Of a DNA stretch of 64,000 bases, positions 1 through 9,300 are shown piece by piece (position 1 is the first letter of the stretch; each line of letters opens with the position of its first letter). The stretch comes from Melioribacteraceae bacterium. GTDB lineage: Bacteria; Bacteroidota; Ignavibacteria; Ignavibacteriales; Melioribacteraceae. The stretch covers positions 3,628,424 through 3,692,423 of the forward strand of contig JAHBUP010000001.1 of assembly GCA_019638015.1 (NCBI GenBank), in the 5' to 3' direction. Below the pieces are notes generated by a model, which was not told the origin of the DNA, made no database searches, and was given only the letters and a program-made list of their open reading frames with translations. Both the position numbers and the translations under genes were made by a program.

Positions 1-1
1 T

Positions 2-856
2 ATTGATCAGCGCGATTATTCAAAAGGGTGGATTTCATACGCGTTCGAACCTAGATATATTGTTAATTATGTGGGACTTCGAAATCGACTGGCTATATTG
101 AATGAGAACTATGTTTACGCTGATTTCAAATCTAGAGTAATAGGATGTTATAATTTATTGTGGTCAATTGTAGAATACTCGGCTCAAAACAAGAATGAGA
201 TGATATCAAAAATTAACGATGCCGATAAGAAAACAATAGCCAAAGGAATGAACCCAGGACTCAAAGATTCATTCGCCGTTACGCAAAAGGCGATTCCTCT
301 CAAGAAACCGGTAACAGTGAATTCCTATGAACTTGAGAAATATACAGATCAAAACGGAAGAGAAAGATTAAGAAAGACTGATGTGAAGAAAAAAGTTACA
401 ATTCCATTCTTTGCAGATTATATTCCTGTTAAAAGTGTAAAGTATCCTTTTGCATATATTTTAACTATTTCAGACCCGTTGATAATAAATTTATTAACCG
501 CTCACGGAATTAAGCTGGAAAAACTCTCTCAGACTGTTACACTTGAAGTTGAGTCATATAAAATGATTGAATTAAAACCTTCACCCCGCTCCAATCAAGG
601 ACATTACATGAATCAACTAAAAGGAGATTTTTTTTCCGAGACAAAAGAATTTGCAAAAGGAATTATTCTTGTAAGAACTGCACAGCCACTGGGAAATCTT
701 GTTACCTATTTATTAGAACCCGAATCGGATGATGGATTATTGATCTGGAATTTTTTAGACAGATGGATTATTCCCCAATGGGGAAGCGGATTTTTGCCTT
801 ATCCAGTACACAAAGTTATTAACCCATCAGAGATTAATTCGATAAGTTTTAATTGA
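2..856 (+). CDS. M14 family zinc carboxypeptidase, C-terminal part (5' end cut by window)
   Basis: The reading frame is open from the first bases of the window, so this is the C-terminal 284 residues of a longer protein. A GTG at 71 could be taken as a start, but the upstream in-frame sequence is clearly coding (RDYSKGWISYAFEPRYIVNY), so no start is present here. The segment RNRLAILNENYVYADFKSRV matches the stretch of M14 metallocarboxypeptidases that carries the catalytic glutamate. The tail has the family phrase ILVRTAQPLGNLVTYLLEPE, known from large secreted M14 peptidases of Bacteroidota and relatives. The zinc-binding HxxE and distal His must lie upstream of the window. The likely role is hydrolysis of C-terminal residues of extracellular or periplasmic peptides. 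The downstream GH97 gene follows by 23 bases and may share the transcript. Confidence 0.8.
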   Translation: MDQRDYSKGWISYAFEPRYIVNYVGLRNRLAILNENYVYADFKSRVIGCYNLLWSIVEYSAQNKNEMISKINDADKKTIAKGMNPGLKDSFAVTQKAIPLKKPVTVNSYELEKYTDQNGRERLRKTDVKKKVTIPFFADYIPVKSVKYPFAYILTISDPLIINLLTAHGIKLEKLSQTVTLEVESYKMIELKPSPRSNQGHYMNQLKGDFFSETKEFAKGIILVRTAQPLGNLVTYLLEPESDDGLLIWNFLDRWIIPQWGSGFLPYPVHKVINPSEINSISFN

Positions 857-879
857 TAGACTATAAGCTTGAGGAAAAA

Positions 880-3003
880 ATGAGACCCAATATTAATTAC
901 ATAACATTATTTCTATTAATAGTTTCTTTTAATGCTGTTAAGGCACAGACATTAAAATCTCCGAACGGAAGCCTGGAATTGAAATTTTCAGTTACAAGTT
1001 CTGGCGAACCCATTTATGAATTATCTAGGAATGAACATAAAATATTATTGCCAAGTAAACTGGGATTAATATTGGCAGAAGGTAATTCATTAGCAAAGGG
1101 ATTTACAGTCTCCAAAACAGAAACTTTGAGCTTCGATGAAACATGGGAGCCGGTTTGGGGAGAGGTAAAATCGATACGAAACAATTATAATGAATTAAGA
1201 ATTACATTAACTCAGGTTGAGTCGGCCAACCGTTTTATAATATTAACTTTCCGTTTGTTTGATGATGGACTCGGATTCCGTTATGAATTTCCCGCACAAC
1301 CTAATTTGTCTTACTTCACTGTTATTGATGAATTAACCCAATTTAATTTGGGAGAAGATCATACTGCGTTTTGGATTCCTGGTGATTATGATTCTAATGA
1401 ATATTATTACAAGAAATCAAAATTAAGCGAAGTTGATGCTCTATATGGAAATTCAGTTACAGAAATTTCCACGCGCAGAGTTATTGGGAAAAATTATGTG
1501 CAAACTCCTTTAATGATGAAATCTCAGAATGGATTATATATTAACATTTTCGAAGCCGCTTTAGTTGATTACTCCGCAATGCATTTAGAAGTTGATCAAG
1601 TAAATTTTGTTCTAAAATCTCAACTTGTACCGGATGCATATGGGAACAAAGCATATCTACAAACTTCATGCAAAACACCCTGGCGTACAATAATAATTAG
1701 CGATAAAGCAGAGGAAATTCTCGCATCAAAAATGATTCTTAATTTGAATGAACCTTCAAAAATTGAAAGCACCGATTGGATAAAACCAATGAAATATATC
1801 GGCATTTGGTGGGGAATGCATGTCGGTGTTGAATCATGGAATTACGCCGATGCCTCAAATATAAAATTGGAGGGATTCGATTGGTTATCATTAAAACCAA
1901 ATGGTAAACATGGGGCAACTACAGCAAATACTAAAAGGTATATCGATTTTGCTTCTAAACATGGTTTTGATGCAGTTTTAATTGAAGGATGGAATGTTGG
2001 CTGGGAAGATTGGTTCGGCTCATGGAAAGAGGAGGTTTTTGATTTCGTAACTCCCTACCCCGATTTTGATATTGATGAATTATCAAAGTATGCAAAAGAA
2101 AAGAATGTAAAACTAATTATGCATCATGAAACTTCCTCTTCTGTTACAAATTATGAGCGGAGAATGGATGAAGCTTATTCATTAATGAAAAAGTATGATT
2201 ACCCCGCAGTAAAAACCGGTTATGTGGGAAGAATAATTCCAAGAGGCGAAGCTCACGACGGGCAATGGATGGTGCAGCATTACATTCGCGTCGCCGAGAG
2301 TTTAGCTAAAAATAAATTGATGCTTAACTCACATGAATCAGTAAGACCAACCGGGTTACACCGAACTTATCCAAATTGGATTTCATCCGAGGCCGCTCGC
2401 GGTAACGAATTTAATGCATGGAGTGTTGGGAATCCCCCCGAGCATGAAACAATTCTCCCATTTACCAGATTAATGGGGGGACCGATGGATTACACGCCGG
2501 GAATATTTCAAATTAAGATGAGCTATTATGATTCAAATAAAAAAGAACAGGTTCACACTACATTGGCAAAACAGCTGGCTCTTTATTTAACAATGTACTC
2601 CCCTCTACAAATGGCGGCGGATTTACCTGAGAATTATGAAAAACATCTCGACGCGTTTCAATTTATTAAGGATGTAGCGGTAGATTGGGATGATACAAAA
2701 TATCTTGAAGCAGAACCGGGAGATTATATTACTATAGCAAGAAAAGCAAAAGGTACAAACAATTGGTTTGTGGGTGCTATTACGGATGAAAATTCAAGAA
2801 CTGCAAATATTGATCTGTCATTTTTAGATAAAGATAAATCTTATAAAGCAACAGTCTATGCCGATTCAAAAGATGCACACTGGGAAAAAAATCCAATGGC
2901 TTATGAAATTAGTACTAAGCAAGTTACATCAAAAGATTTATTGAAAATAAATCTTGCTGAAGGGGGCGGTTGCGCCATTAGTATAATTGAATCAAGAAAG
3001 TAG
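880..3003 (+). CDS. GH97 family alpha-glucosidase (SusB-like), secreted
   Basis: Glycoside hydrolase family 97, likely hydrolysing alpha-glucosidic bonds of malto-oligosaccharides in the periplasm. I chose the ATG at 880: GAGG sits just upstream, and the protein then begins with a clean signal peptide (hydrophobic residues 6-22, cut after VKAQ). An earlier in-frame TTG at 853 has no such support. It has 707 residues, a usual GH97 length, with an N-terminal beta-sandwich and then a TIM barrel starting near MKYIGIWWGMHVG. Three glutamates, in HHETSSSV (Glu417), NSHESVRPTG (Glu486) and ARGNEFNAW (Glu510), are spaced 69 and 24 residues apart. This equals the spacing of SusB Glu439/Glu508/Glu532 as I recall it, so the inverting subgroup is favoured over the retaining one that uses Asp. 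No SusC/SusD genes are adjacent. Confidence 0.9.
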   Translation: MRPNINYITLFLLIVSFNAVKAQTLKSPNGSLELKFSVTSSGEPIYELSRNEHKILLPSKLGLILAEGNSLAKGFTVSKTETLSFDETWEPVWGEVKSIRNNYNELRITLTQVESANRFIILTFRLFDDGLGFRYEFPAQPNLSYFTVIDELTQFNLGEDHTAFWIPGDYDSNEYYYKKSKLSEVDALYGNSVTEISTRRVIGKNYVQTPLMMKSQNGLYINIFEAALVDYSAMHLEVDQVNFVLKSQLVPDAYGNKAYLQTSCKTPWRTIIISDKAEEILASKMILNLNEPSKIESTDWIKPMKYIGIWWGMHVGVESWNYADASNIKLEGFDWLSLKPNGKHGATTANTKRYIDFASKHGFDAVLIEGWNVGWEDWFGSWKEEVFDFVTPYPDFDIDELSKYAKEKNVKLIMHHETSSSVTNYERRMDEAYSLMKKYDYPAVKTGYVGRIIPRGEAHDGQWMVQHYIRVAESLAKNKLMLNSHESVRPTGLHRTYPNWISSEAARGNEFNAWSVGNPPEHETILPFTRLMGGPMDYTPGIFQIKMSYYDSNKKEQVHTTLAKQLALYLTMYSPLQMAADLPENYEKHLDAFQFIKDVAVDWDDTKYLEAEPGDYITIARKAKGTNNWFVGAITDENSRTANIDLSFLDKDKSYKATVYADSKDAHWEKNPMAYEISTKQVTSKDLLKINLAEGGGCAISIIESRK

Positions 3004-3013
3004 TTCGGCTTAT

Positions 3014-3047
3014 AAAAAAGCCTGACCCAGAATAGAAGTCAGGCTTT
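3014..3047. terminator. Bidirectional rho-independent terminator between convergent genes
   Basis: Perfect 10-bp inverted repeat AAAGCCTGAC (3017-3026) and GTCAGGCTTT (3038-3047) with an 11-nt loop. A run of six A at 3014-3019 becomes the U-tract for minus-strand transcripts leaving the operon that ends at 3093. The plus-strand U-tract for the GH97 gene is only three long, so termination should be stronger for the minus strand. Confidence 0.8.
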
Positions 3048-3092
3048 GTACCCTCAAATCTATACTATATTTTTGACCTCTAGAATACTTTG

Positions 3093-5075
3093 TTAAAATG
3101 GTGAATTCATGTATGAAACATTTAATTTTTTCCACTTTGTTACTTTATCCAACTGTTTATTAGTTATCACATTTGGCATCTCATACTTTCCTGTTGAAGC
3201 ATTCTTAAAATATGTAATTCGAGATTCAAGATATTTCAAATCCGACACGGTTGATTTTATTTGATTATCATCGGACAAATTAAATCCGCCGCAGTATGTA
3301 TTTGAGCTAAGATTTGTGATTTTATAACTAAATTCATAGGTATCTCTCATTAAAAATTGTTTATCAGTTGAATAGCCCGACGACCTTTGAGTCCATGTTA
3401 CCGTTGCGTTCTGAATGTTTGTTACATCAGCTGAAATAGTTCCCTCTACTTTATAGTGAATTGTATCCGAAGTTGTTGTATAAAGTTGTGCTGACGGATT
3501 ATTGTGTGTCCGAATAATTGTTTGTTCCTGCTTAAACGTATTTCCATTCCATTTAATTTGTTCGATATCGGTCGATTTAAGTGATTCATGAATGTTGGAA
3601 GATTTTGGGATATATATTGTTAACCAAATTGCCGAGCCATCCTTTCCGACGCCTTCAATATCCAAATTAGCACTAATAAATTTTCTTGACTTAATGGTGT
3701 TCATGCATTCAGAATTATCACCTCCTGAAGAACTAGCTTTAACTGTGAAGTCATCCGATTTGTAGAAAATTCCTCCAATTTCTAGTTGAGCATAAATCTT
3801 CTCATCTTTCTTTATACTCAATCCAGTTCCGCTGACAACATTATTTACACATGTAGCTTCACCAATTATAGCACTTCCTTTATATATTTTTATTTTTCCA
3901 TTATACTTAATTTCTTTAGTGTATTCCGAATTTAGTGTATGCTTAATTAATCCCGACAAACTGCCATCGTCTTTTGCATCAGAAATAGTAACAGACATTA
4001 CAGGAATAAACAGTTTTATTAAATTGGCACCTCCCTCAACAATTGTGGGGATAAGTACGCTTGCCTGCGATTTAACACACGCCAAATCAATAGTATGATT
4101 GCCCCATCCAAAAAAGCTTCTCTTTCCAAGCATTTTAATTTGTTTACCATTGATTGTTTTGTAGTAATAACTGTCGCTCGAGTTAAGAAGCACATCGGAT
4201 CCAACCGCGGGGGAAGTATAAGGCATTCGGTCGTTTATTGTTGGAGTGATTCCTGTACCATATTGTGTATCGAGAGTAAAGAAATTTTTATTTGTAAATA
4301 ATGCCATTGTTTCGAAAATTGCATCAGCAGTTCTCGCATTTTTGAAAGCCGCCGCACTTACCTGATCAGGTTGAATATTTGAAGTACCATAGTCCAAAAC
4401 TTGAGCTGATTTTATCAATTCTTCATAGGGATCAGGATCACCAACATACCCATTCGCAAAAGCTGGATGAGCATCATTTCTTACATGTGGAGGGCATCCC
4501 ATATCCGCAAACAGATGCATTGTTTCCCCTAAAGCCCTGTATGCATCGCCTAAGTATTGGCTTCTTTTAGTATCATTATAAAAGGCGTTACTCAAATACT
4601 CTTTAGCATATTTCCAATTATAAGGATTATCAACAGCTGTCAACGCCCATTCTTTTGCATCCATTTTAGGTAGAGGTTGATTATAAGTTATTGCGTAATT
4701 TTCAACAAGGTCAGTTAAATATGAAACACCGTCGATTCTAACCGGATCATAAAAATGGCGAAGAGACGCTGGAACCTGTGGTTCGTCGGCTGAAAATCCA
4801 CCATGGATTATCCACTCTTTCGGAGTCATATTTGTTAGTGATTCATTAACAACAAACTTTCCTCCTTGTACTACTTTATTCCCCTCAACAGTTAAATCAC
4901 CAAATTTTATCAGAGTATTATTAGGTAAATAATTTGTTGGTGATCTATACCAAAACCAATCAACAACCGCCTCGTTAATGCTTGTGTGCATCTTTGTATT
5001 TTCATAACCGCTAACAATTAGAATTAATAAAAAGTATGTCGCAAATCCTATTGCCGCTGAAATCACTTTTTTCAT
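3093..5075 (-). CDS. Secreted protein with zinc-dependent phospholipase C/P1-nuclease-like N-terminal domain
   Basis: 660 residues with an N-terminal hydrophobic segment (about 4-22), so exported or membrane-anchored. The N-terminal half shows the metal-ligand pattern of the zinc phospholipase C/S1-P1 nuclease fold: IIHGGFSADEP, LRHFYDP, then GETMHLFADMGCPPHVRNDAHP with H-x3-D-x5-H, and a Glu in DPYEELI. The same phrase (HLxxDMGxPxHVRND) is familiar from uncharacterised bacterial PLC-like proteins. The C-terminal half (about 370-660) is beta-rich, with no domain I can name. Substrate is unknown: phospholipid, nucleic acid or another phosphodiester are all possible. It is the last gene of a four-gene minus-strand operon, 8 bases after the previous stop, and is followed by a terminator. 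The fold assignment is inferred from motifs only. Confidence 0.7.
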   Translation of the reverse strand: MKKVISAAIGFATYFLLILIVSGYENTKMHTSINEAVVDWFWYRSPTNYLPNNTLIKFGDLTVEGNKVVQGGKFVVNESLTNMTPKEWIIHGGFSADEPQVPASLRHFYDPVRIDGVSYLTDLVENYAITYNQPLPKMDAKEWALTAVDNPYNWKYAKEYLSNAFYNDTKRSQYLGDAYRALGETMHLFADMGCPPHVRNDAHPAFANGYVGDPDPYEELIKSAQVLDYGTSNIQPDQVSAAAFKNARTADAIFETMALFTNKNFFTLDTQYGTGITPTINDRMPYTSPAVGSDVLLNSSDSYYYKTINGKQIKMLGKRSFFGWGNHTIDLACVKSQASVLIPTIVEGGANLIKLFIPVMSVTISDAKDDGSLSGLIKHTLNSEYTKEIKYNGKIKIYKGSAIIGEATCVNNVVSGTGLSIKKDEKIYAQLEIGGIFYKSDDFTVKASSSGGDNSECMNTIKSRKFISANLDIEGVGKDGSAIWLTIYIPKSSNIHESLKSTDIEQIKWNGNTFKQEQTIIRTHNNPSAQLYTTTSDTIHYKVEGTISADVTNIQNATVTWTQRSSGYSTDKQFLMRDTYEFSYKITNLSSNTYCGGFNLSDDNQIKSTVSDLKYLESRITYFKNASTGKYEMPNVITNKQLDKVTKWKKLNVSYMNSPF

Positions 5076-5083
5076 TTTTCACC

Positions 5084-5503
5084 TCAAAACCTTACCAGTT
5101 TCCAATCCCCATTCTCATTTTGCCTTCCGAAAGCAATAAAATAGTTTTTGCCATCGACTGTAATTTCATATTCAGCATACAGTTCACTATAGGCGATAAG
5201 CTTTTTATTTTTTAATGCGTCGGCAAATGCATTGAATTTGGGTTTAACGTTTTCCAGCTCAGCTCCATAAATTTTTGCGGCAGTTTCGCTTATTACTTTT
5301 TTAACTTCTGCTGTATTACCGCTCTTAAAAGCTAATTCGGCTTTTTGAGAATCATCTTCCAAATCTTTAATTACTTCATTTTCGATTGGCGGTTTTAATG
5401 GTTCGGGTTCCACAGGATTGTTCTCACTTTTTTTACATGAAGTTACACCATCCACCATAAGTGCGAGCGCAATCCCAAGTAAAAAATATCCTATAAGCTT
5501 CAT
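5084..5503 (-). CDS. Small lipoprotein of unknown function
   Basis: 139 residues. A hydrophobic leader (about 4-18) ends in the lipobox-like GVTSC with Cys23, so it is probably lipid-anchored in the envelope. A Pro/Glu-rich linker (NPVEPEPLKPP) follows. The middle is helical and charged, and the C-terminal part (YSELYAEYEITVDGKNYFIAFGRQNENGDWKLVRF) resembles a small beta-sheet fold such as a NTF2/DUF4878-like domain, but I cannot identify it. It lies between another lipoprotein gene (9-base gap) and the PLC-like gene (8-base gap). Partnership with the PLC-like protein is inferred from this spacing. Confidence 0.7.
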   Translation of the reverse strand: MKLIGYFLLGIALALMVDGVTSCKKSENNPVEPEPLKPPIENEVIKDLEDDSQKAELAFKSGNTAEVKKVISETAAKIYGAELENVKPKFNAFADALKNKKLIAYSELYAEYEITVDGKNYFIAFGRQNENGDWKLVRF

Positions 5504-5512
5504 AATAATCTC

Positions 5513-5989
5513 CTACTTTTTGAAGTATCTGTACTCAACCTCAACAGGCCAAAATTGAGCATTTATATCGGGCTGTTTAGCAACTCTAAAAACAACATAA
5601 CCGTCGCGGCATTTTGCCATCCATATTTGACCATTTTGAAGAGGTTGTGAACATACATCCGTTAACCAATTTGTCGTATCCGCCAGACTTGCAGCCGATA
5701 AGTCGGAGGTGGATAATTTTTTTAATTTATCTACGTATGGGCGAAACCAAACGCCATTTCCTGAACTTTGAGACGATCCATAAGCACACCAGCTTATTGT
5801 TTCACCATCCGATTTTTCCCATTCAACTTCATTCCCTTGTGTACCGACTTTTCCCTCCGACCAATCCACTCCCCAATGTGTAACTGTCAATTTTTTGATT
5901 CCATCTTCTGGTCCAGTTGCATCATCTTTATTGCATGATGAAGCCACAAAAAGAATTAAACATAGAACAGCGCCAATGCACTTCTTCAT
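5513..5989 (-). CDS. Small lipoprotein of unknown function
   Basis: 158 residues with a lipoprotein signal peptide: MKKC start, hydrophobic 6-16, lipobox ASSC at Cys19, then NKDDATGPEDG as the usual acidic tether. The mature part is rich in Trp and beta-forming residues (VTHWGVDWSEGKVG, WMAKCRDGYVVFRVAKQ, FWPVEVEYRYFKK). No family was recognised. It is the second gene of the four-gene operon ending at 3093, with 12 bases to the zinc-ribbon gene upstream and 9 bases to the next lipoprotein. Confidence 0.7.
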   Translation of the reverse strand: MKKCIGAVLCLILFVASSCNKDDATGPEDGIKKLTVTHWGVDWSEGKVGTQGNEVEWEKSDGETISWCAYGSSQSSGNGVWFRPYVDKLKKLSTSDLSAASLADTTNWLTDVCSQPLQNGQIWMAKCRDGYVVFRVAKQPDINAQFWPVEVEYRYFKK

Positions 5990-6001
5990 TTTTATTTCTC
6001 C

Positions 6002-6229
6002 TTAAAAGTGAATTTTTTGATTTTCTTTATCATGCACATTTTTGATCAATCGCCCACAATGTTTACAATACTTTGCGTAGGGGTTATCATAGGGATGACC
6101 ACAATCAGTGCATTTTACAAGCAGCTCGCTTCCGCACAAACTACAATATTTATCTTGTTCAGATATATGGCTAAAGTAACTGCAGTGGGGACATATTTTG
6201 TATTCGTTAATCAAGATTACTAATCCCAT
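6002..6229 (-). CDS. Double zinc-ribbon small protein
   Basis: 75 residues with four CxxC pairs (Cys13/16, 29/32, 40/43, 55/58), giving two zinc ribbons of the type CPHC...CSLCG and CTDCG...CKHCG. It has no signal peptide or membrane segment, so it is cytoplasmic. It is the first gene of the operon whose other members are all exported, so a regulatory or adaptor role is conceivable but not shown. No strong ribosome-binding site precedes the ATG at 6229. The start is kept because it is the only ATG in frame ahead of the first CxxC. Confidence 0.65.
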   Translation of the reverse strand: MGLVILINEYKICPHCSYFSHISEQDKYCSLCGSELLVKCTDCGHPYDNPYAKYCKHCGRLIKNVHDKENQKIHF

Positions 6230-6317
6230 AATATCATTATACTCTATTAGTCCAATATCATACCAGAATTAAAGTCGCCTATTTGCCGAAAAATGCAGAT
6301 TTTTTGAAGAATAGTAG

Positions 6318-6332
6318 TTGCCAAGGGCAACA
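6318..6332. promoter_or_regulatory. Candidate operator palindrome in the divergent promoter region
   Basis: Perfect inverted repeat GTTGCC-AAG-GGCAAC in the 159-bp gap between the divergent zinc-ribbon operon and the FG-GAP sensor kinase gene. It lies 57 bases upstream of the sensor ATG. It overlaps a GG-N10-GC arrangement (GG at 6327-6328, GC at 6339-6340) that could be read as a weak sigma-54 -24/-12 element directed toward the sensor. Both readings are inferences from pattern alone. Confidence 0.3.
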
Positions 6333-6388
6333 CTGTAGCCCCATTAGTTTTCACATGCTATTATTTAATATTTATTCTATTTTGAGGT

Positions 6389-9300
6389 ATGTTTAAGTCA
6401 GCCACTACATTAATCTTGATTTTAAGTTTGTGCATTCTTCAAGCGCAAACAACAAAATACAAGTGGACAGAAATTAAGTCTCCCTCTGAATTACCATTAA
6501 AAATTATTGGAAGTAGTTCAGCTAACGAATATCTACTCTTTGATGATCGAGGTAATTTTTATCAATTCAATTCTGGAAATTGGAAAAAGATTTCTATCCC
6601 CCATAAAGATGATTACATATATTATATAACAACTTATCATTCGAAGAATAGTGTGTTAATAATAGCAATGGATCAAAAATGGTATGCACATTTCTTCACT
6701 TTACAAAATGATAGACTTACGAAACATCCATTAATTCACACAAATCCTTTTAATTTTTTCTCAATTGTTGACTCTGCAAACATTTATGCGGCAGGTGCAT
6801 TTGGGAGTCTTGTGAAATATGATGGTTCTACATTCAAGATTATTAAAAATCCGATTAAGAGTCATATTGATGTTTTTTATTCTGCCGGAGGAAATAGATA
6901 CTGGCTCGGCACAAAAAGCGATGGAATATTTTTTTTTGATGGAAAGAGCTTTACAAAATATGAGTGTGAAGAATCCGATGTTCATGAGCTAACTAAATTT
7001 TATTATAACGGGGATAAATTTTACGCACAAACTACCCATGGAATAGTTTTAAGATTGAATGGTAATAAATTCTACCATGACAATAATGGAATAATAGATA
7101 AACCTCAACAAATACTTACTCAAAATGGTCCTGGTGTTGTTAAACTTTCTGTGCCCCCGGATTATAGACAGCAAGTAGATATTCCAAAAAGTTACAACCC
7201 TCTTTCTCTATACAGTTTAGGTGAAAATAAACTAATTATGACTTCAACTAGCTCAAAAATTTACATCGGGAGTGGGTCACAAGGTAATTATTTTACCGAC
7301 CAGACACATCATTTTAATATAAATCCCTTCTTTCTTAGTAAGCCGGAAGCTATTAGTGTTGCGGATATTAATCGGGACGGGCTTGAAGACATTTTTTTCA
7401 TGTTCGGTAACTCTCCCGCATCAGCTTATCTAAATTCAACAACTAATATTTTTTCTCAAAACAGACTTTCATTTGATACACTTATTAATAAACAAAGCTG
7501 GTTCACACATGTTATTGGGGAGATTAATGGTGACGGATTTCCGGATCTGGTTACGGCGCAATTCAAAAATGGGAAGAGTTATTTAGAGATGTTTTATGGA
7601 AACGGTCTTGATTTTGACTATGGTGGTAGATTAGAGCTTCCTTCTTTCATAAACGAAAGAGCTGTGGAGAATTTATCATTAGCCGACTTGGATAGTGATG
7701 GAGATCTCGATTTAGCTGTGGTTTTTTATTTAGGTAGAGGATCAGAGACCGGGACATTATTATTTTTCGAAAATTCTCTTTGGGGAAGATATTCTCTTCT
7801 TAAAACCAGTCAACAAAAGGAATTTAATGGGTGGAACAAACAAGCTATTTTTGCGGATTTCAATAACGATGGGAAGAATGATTTATACGTTGTAAACAAA
7901 TGGGGAAAGAACAAATTATTCATAAAAATGAATGATAACTTCGTAAATAGGACTGATACCTATTTTAACGAACAAACAAAAACTATTTCCCACTCAGCTT
8001 CAGTTTTCGATTACGATAATGATGGAGATTTAGATATTCTAGTTATTTCTGATTCTCCTGTAATTCAGTTGTTGGAGAACAATGGGAAGGCTTTTTTTAC
8101 CAATGTCAGTCGAAGAATAAAGTTAGATCAATTATTGGATAATTATCTGATGATCAATTCTGCCGATATCGCTATTGGTGATTTAAACAATGATGGTTTT
8201 CAAGATATTATAATAGTGATTAAATCGAATAGCACGCTTCACAATTTAGTTTTATTAAACGAGAAGGGAGAACAATTTAAAGAAAACAGAGCAGACCTTA
8301 TGCTCGATAATTATTTACTTAATAATGTTGTGCTGGCAGATATTGATATCGATGGCGATTTAGATATACTCGGATATGATAATTCCAATTTTCGTCTTTT
8401 GATCAACAACCTCGATGATAGTAATTATTTAAAGGTTCAGCTCACCGGTACACACGCTTCATATGACGCCAGAGGTTCACTGATATATCTATTTAAGAGC
8501 GGAGGAAATTTTAGCGCAAATGCCCTGGTTGGTTTCCGCCAAACGGGAAACATTCAAAGCTCCAAAAATTATTTCAGTAGTATTATTTCGCATTTTGGGA
8601 TTCAAGATTCAAGCCGTTATGATGTGAAGGTAAAATTTTATGGAGGTAAAACGGTTTATGTTCAGAATTTGACCCCCGGACAAACAATTAAGGTGAAGGA
8701 AGAAAACAATATATATGCTACCATAATTAACTTACCTGGTACTCTTTTTCGGTTTTTCTCGACTACCGAGATTCAAATCTATATGGTACTAATTACTATC
8801 TCCTTCGGGATTTTTCTTTTTGGATTGAAATATGGGTACAAGGTTTACGGATGGGACACTAAATCGGTAGTAATTTTATCTGTAACTAATATATCCGCAT
8901 TTTGGATAATAACAACAATTACTTCACTTCAAACAAATATGATTATTAAATATGGATTACCTGCATCGGTAATGTTTATTGGTACAGCAATTCCCCTCTA
9001 TATTTCATTTCTTCAGAGAGAGAAACCTCTCACTCCTAAAGAGATTGACCAGCATAAGAATAATCTTCTAAAATATAGTATAGCTTTTTTTCACGGTGAA
9101 TGGGCATTAACCAACTTAAATGGATTAATATTACTCTTTGAAAATCTTCCCATGCCTTTGAGTGAAAATCATAAAATATATGACCAGTTAATCAATCGTA
9201 TGAATTCTTTTAATTCATTAGCAAATAAGAATTTTCAACGGATGATTGAAACGGCCAAATTAATTCCTCCTTTCTATGATAAAGATGAGCTTAATGAATT

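Noticed and set aside
5614..5883. 89-residue plus-strand frame
   Set aside because: Antisense to the lipoprotein gene at 5513-5989, which has a clear lipobox and operon spacing.
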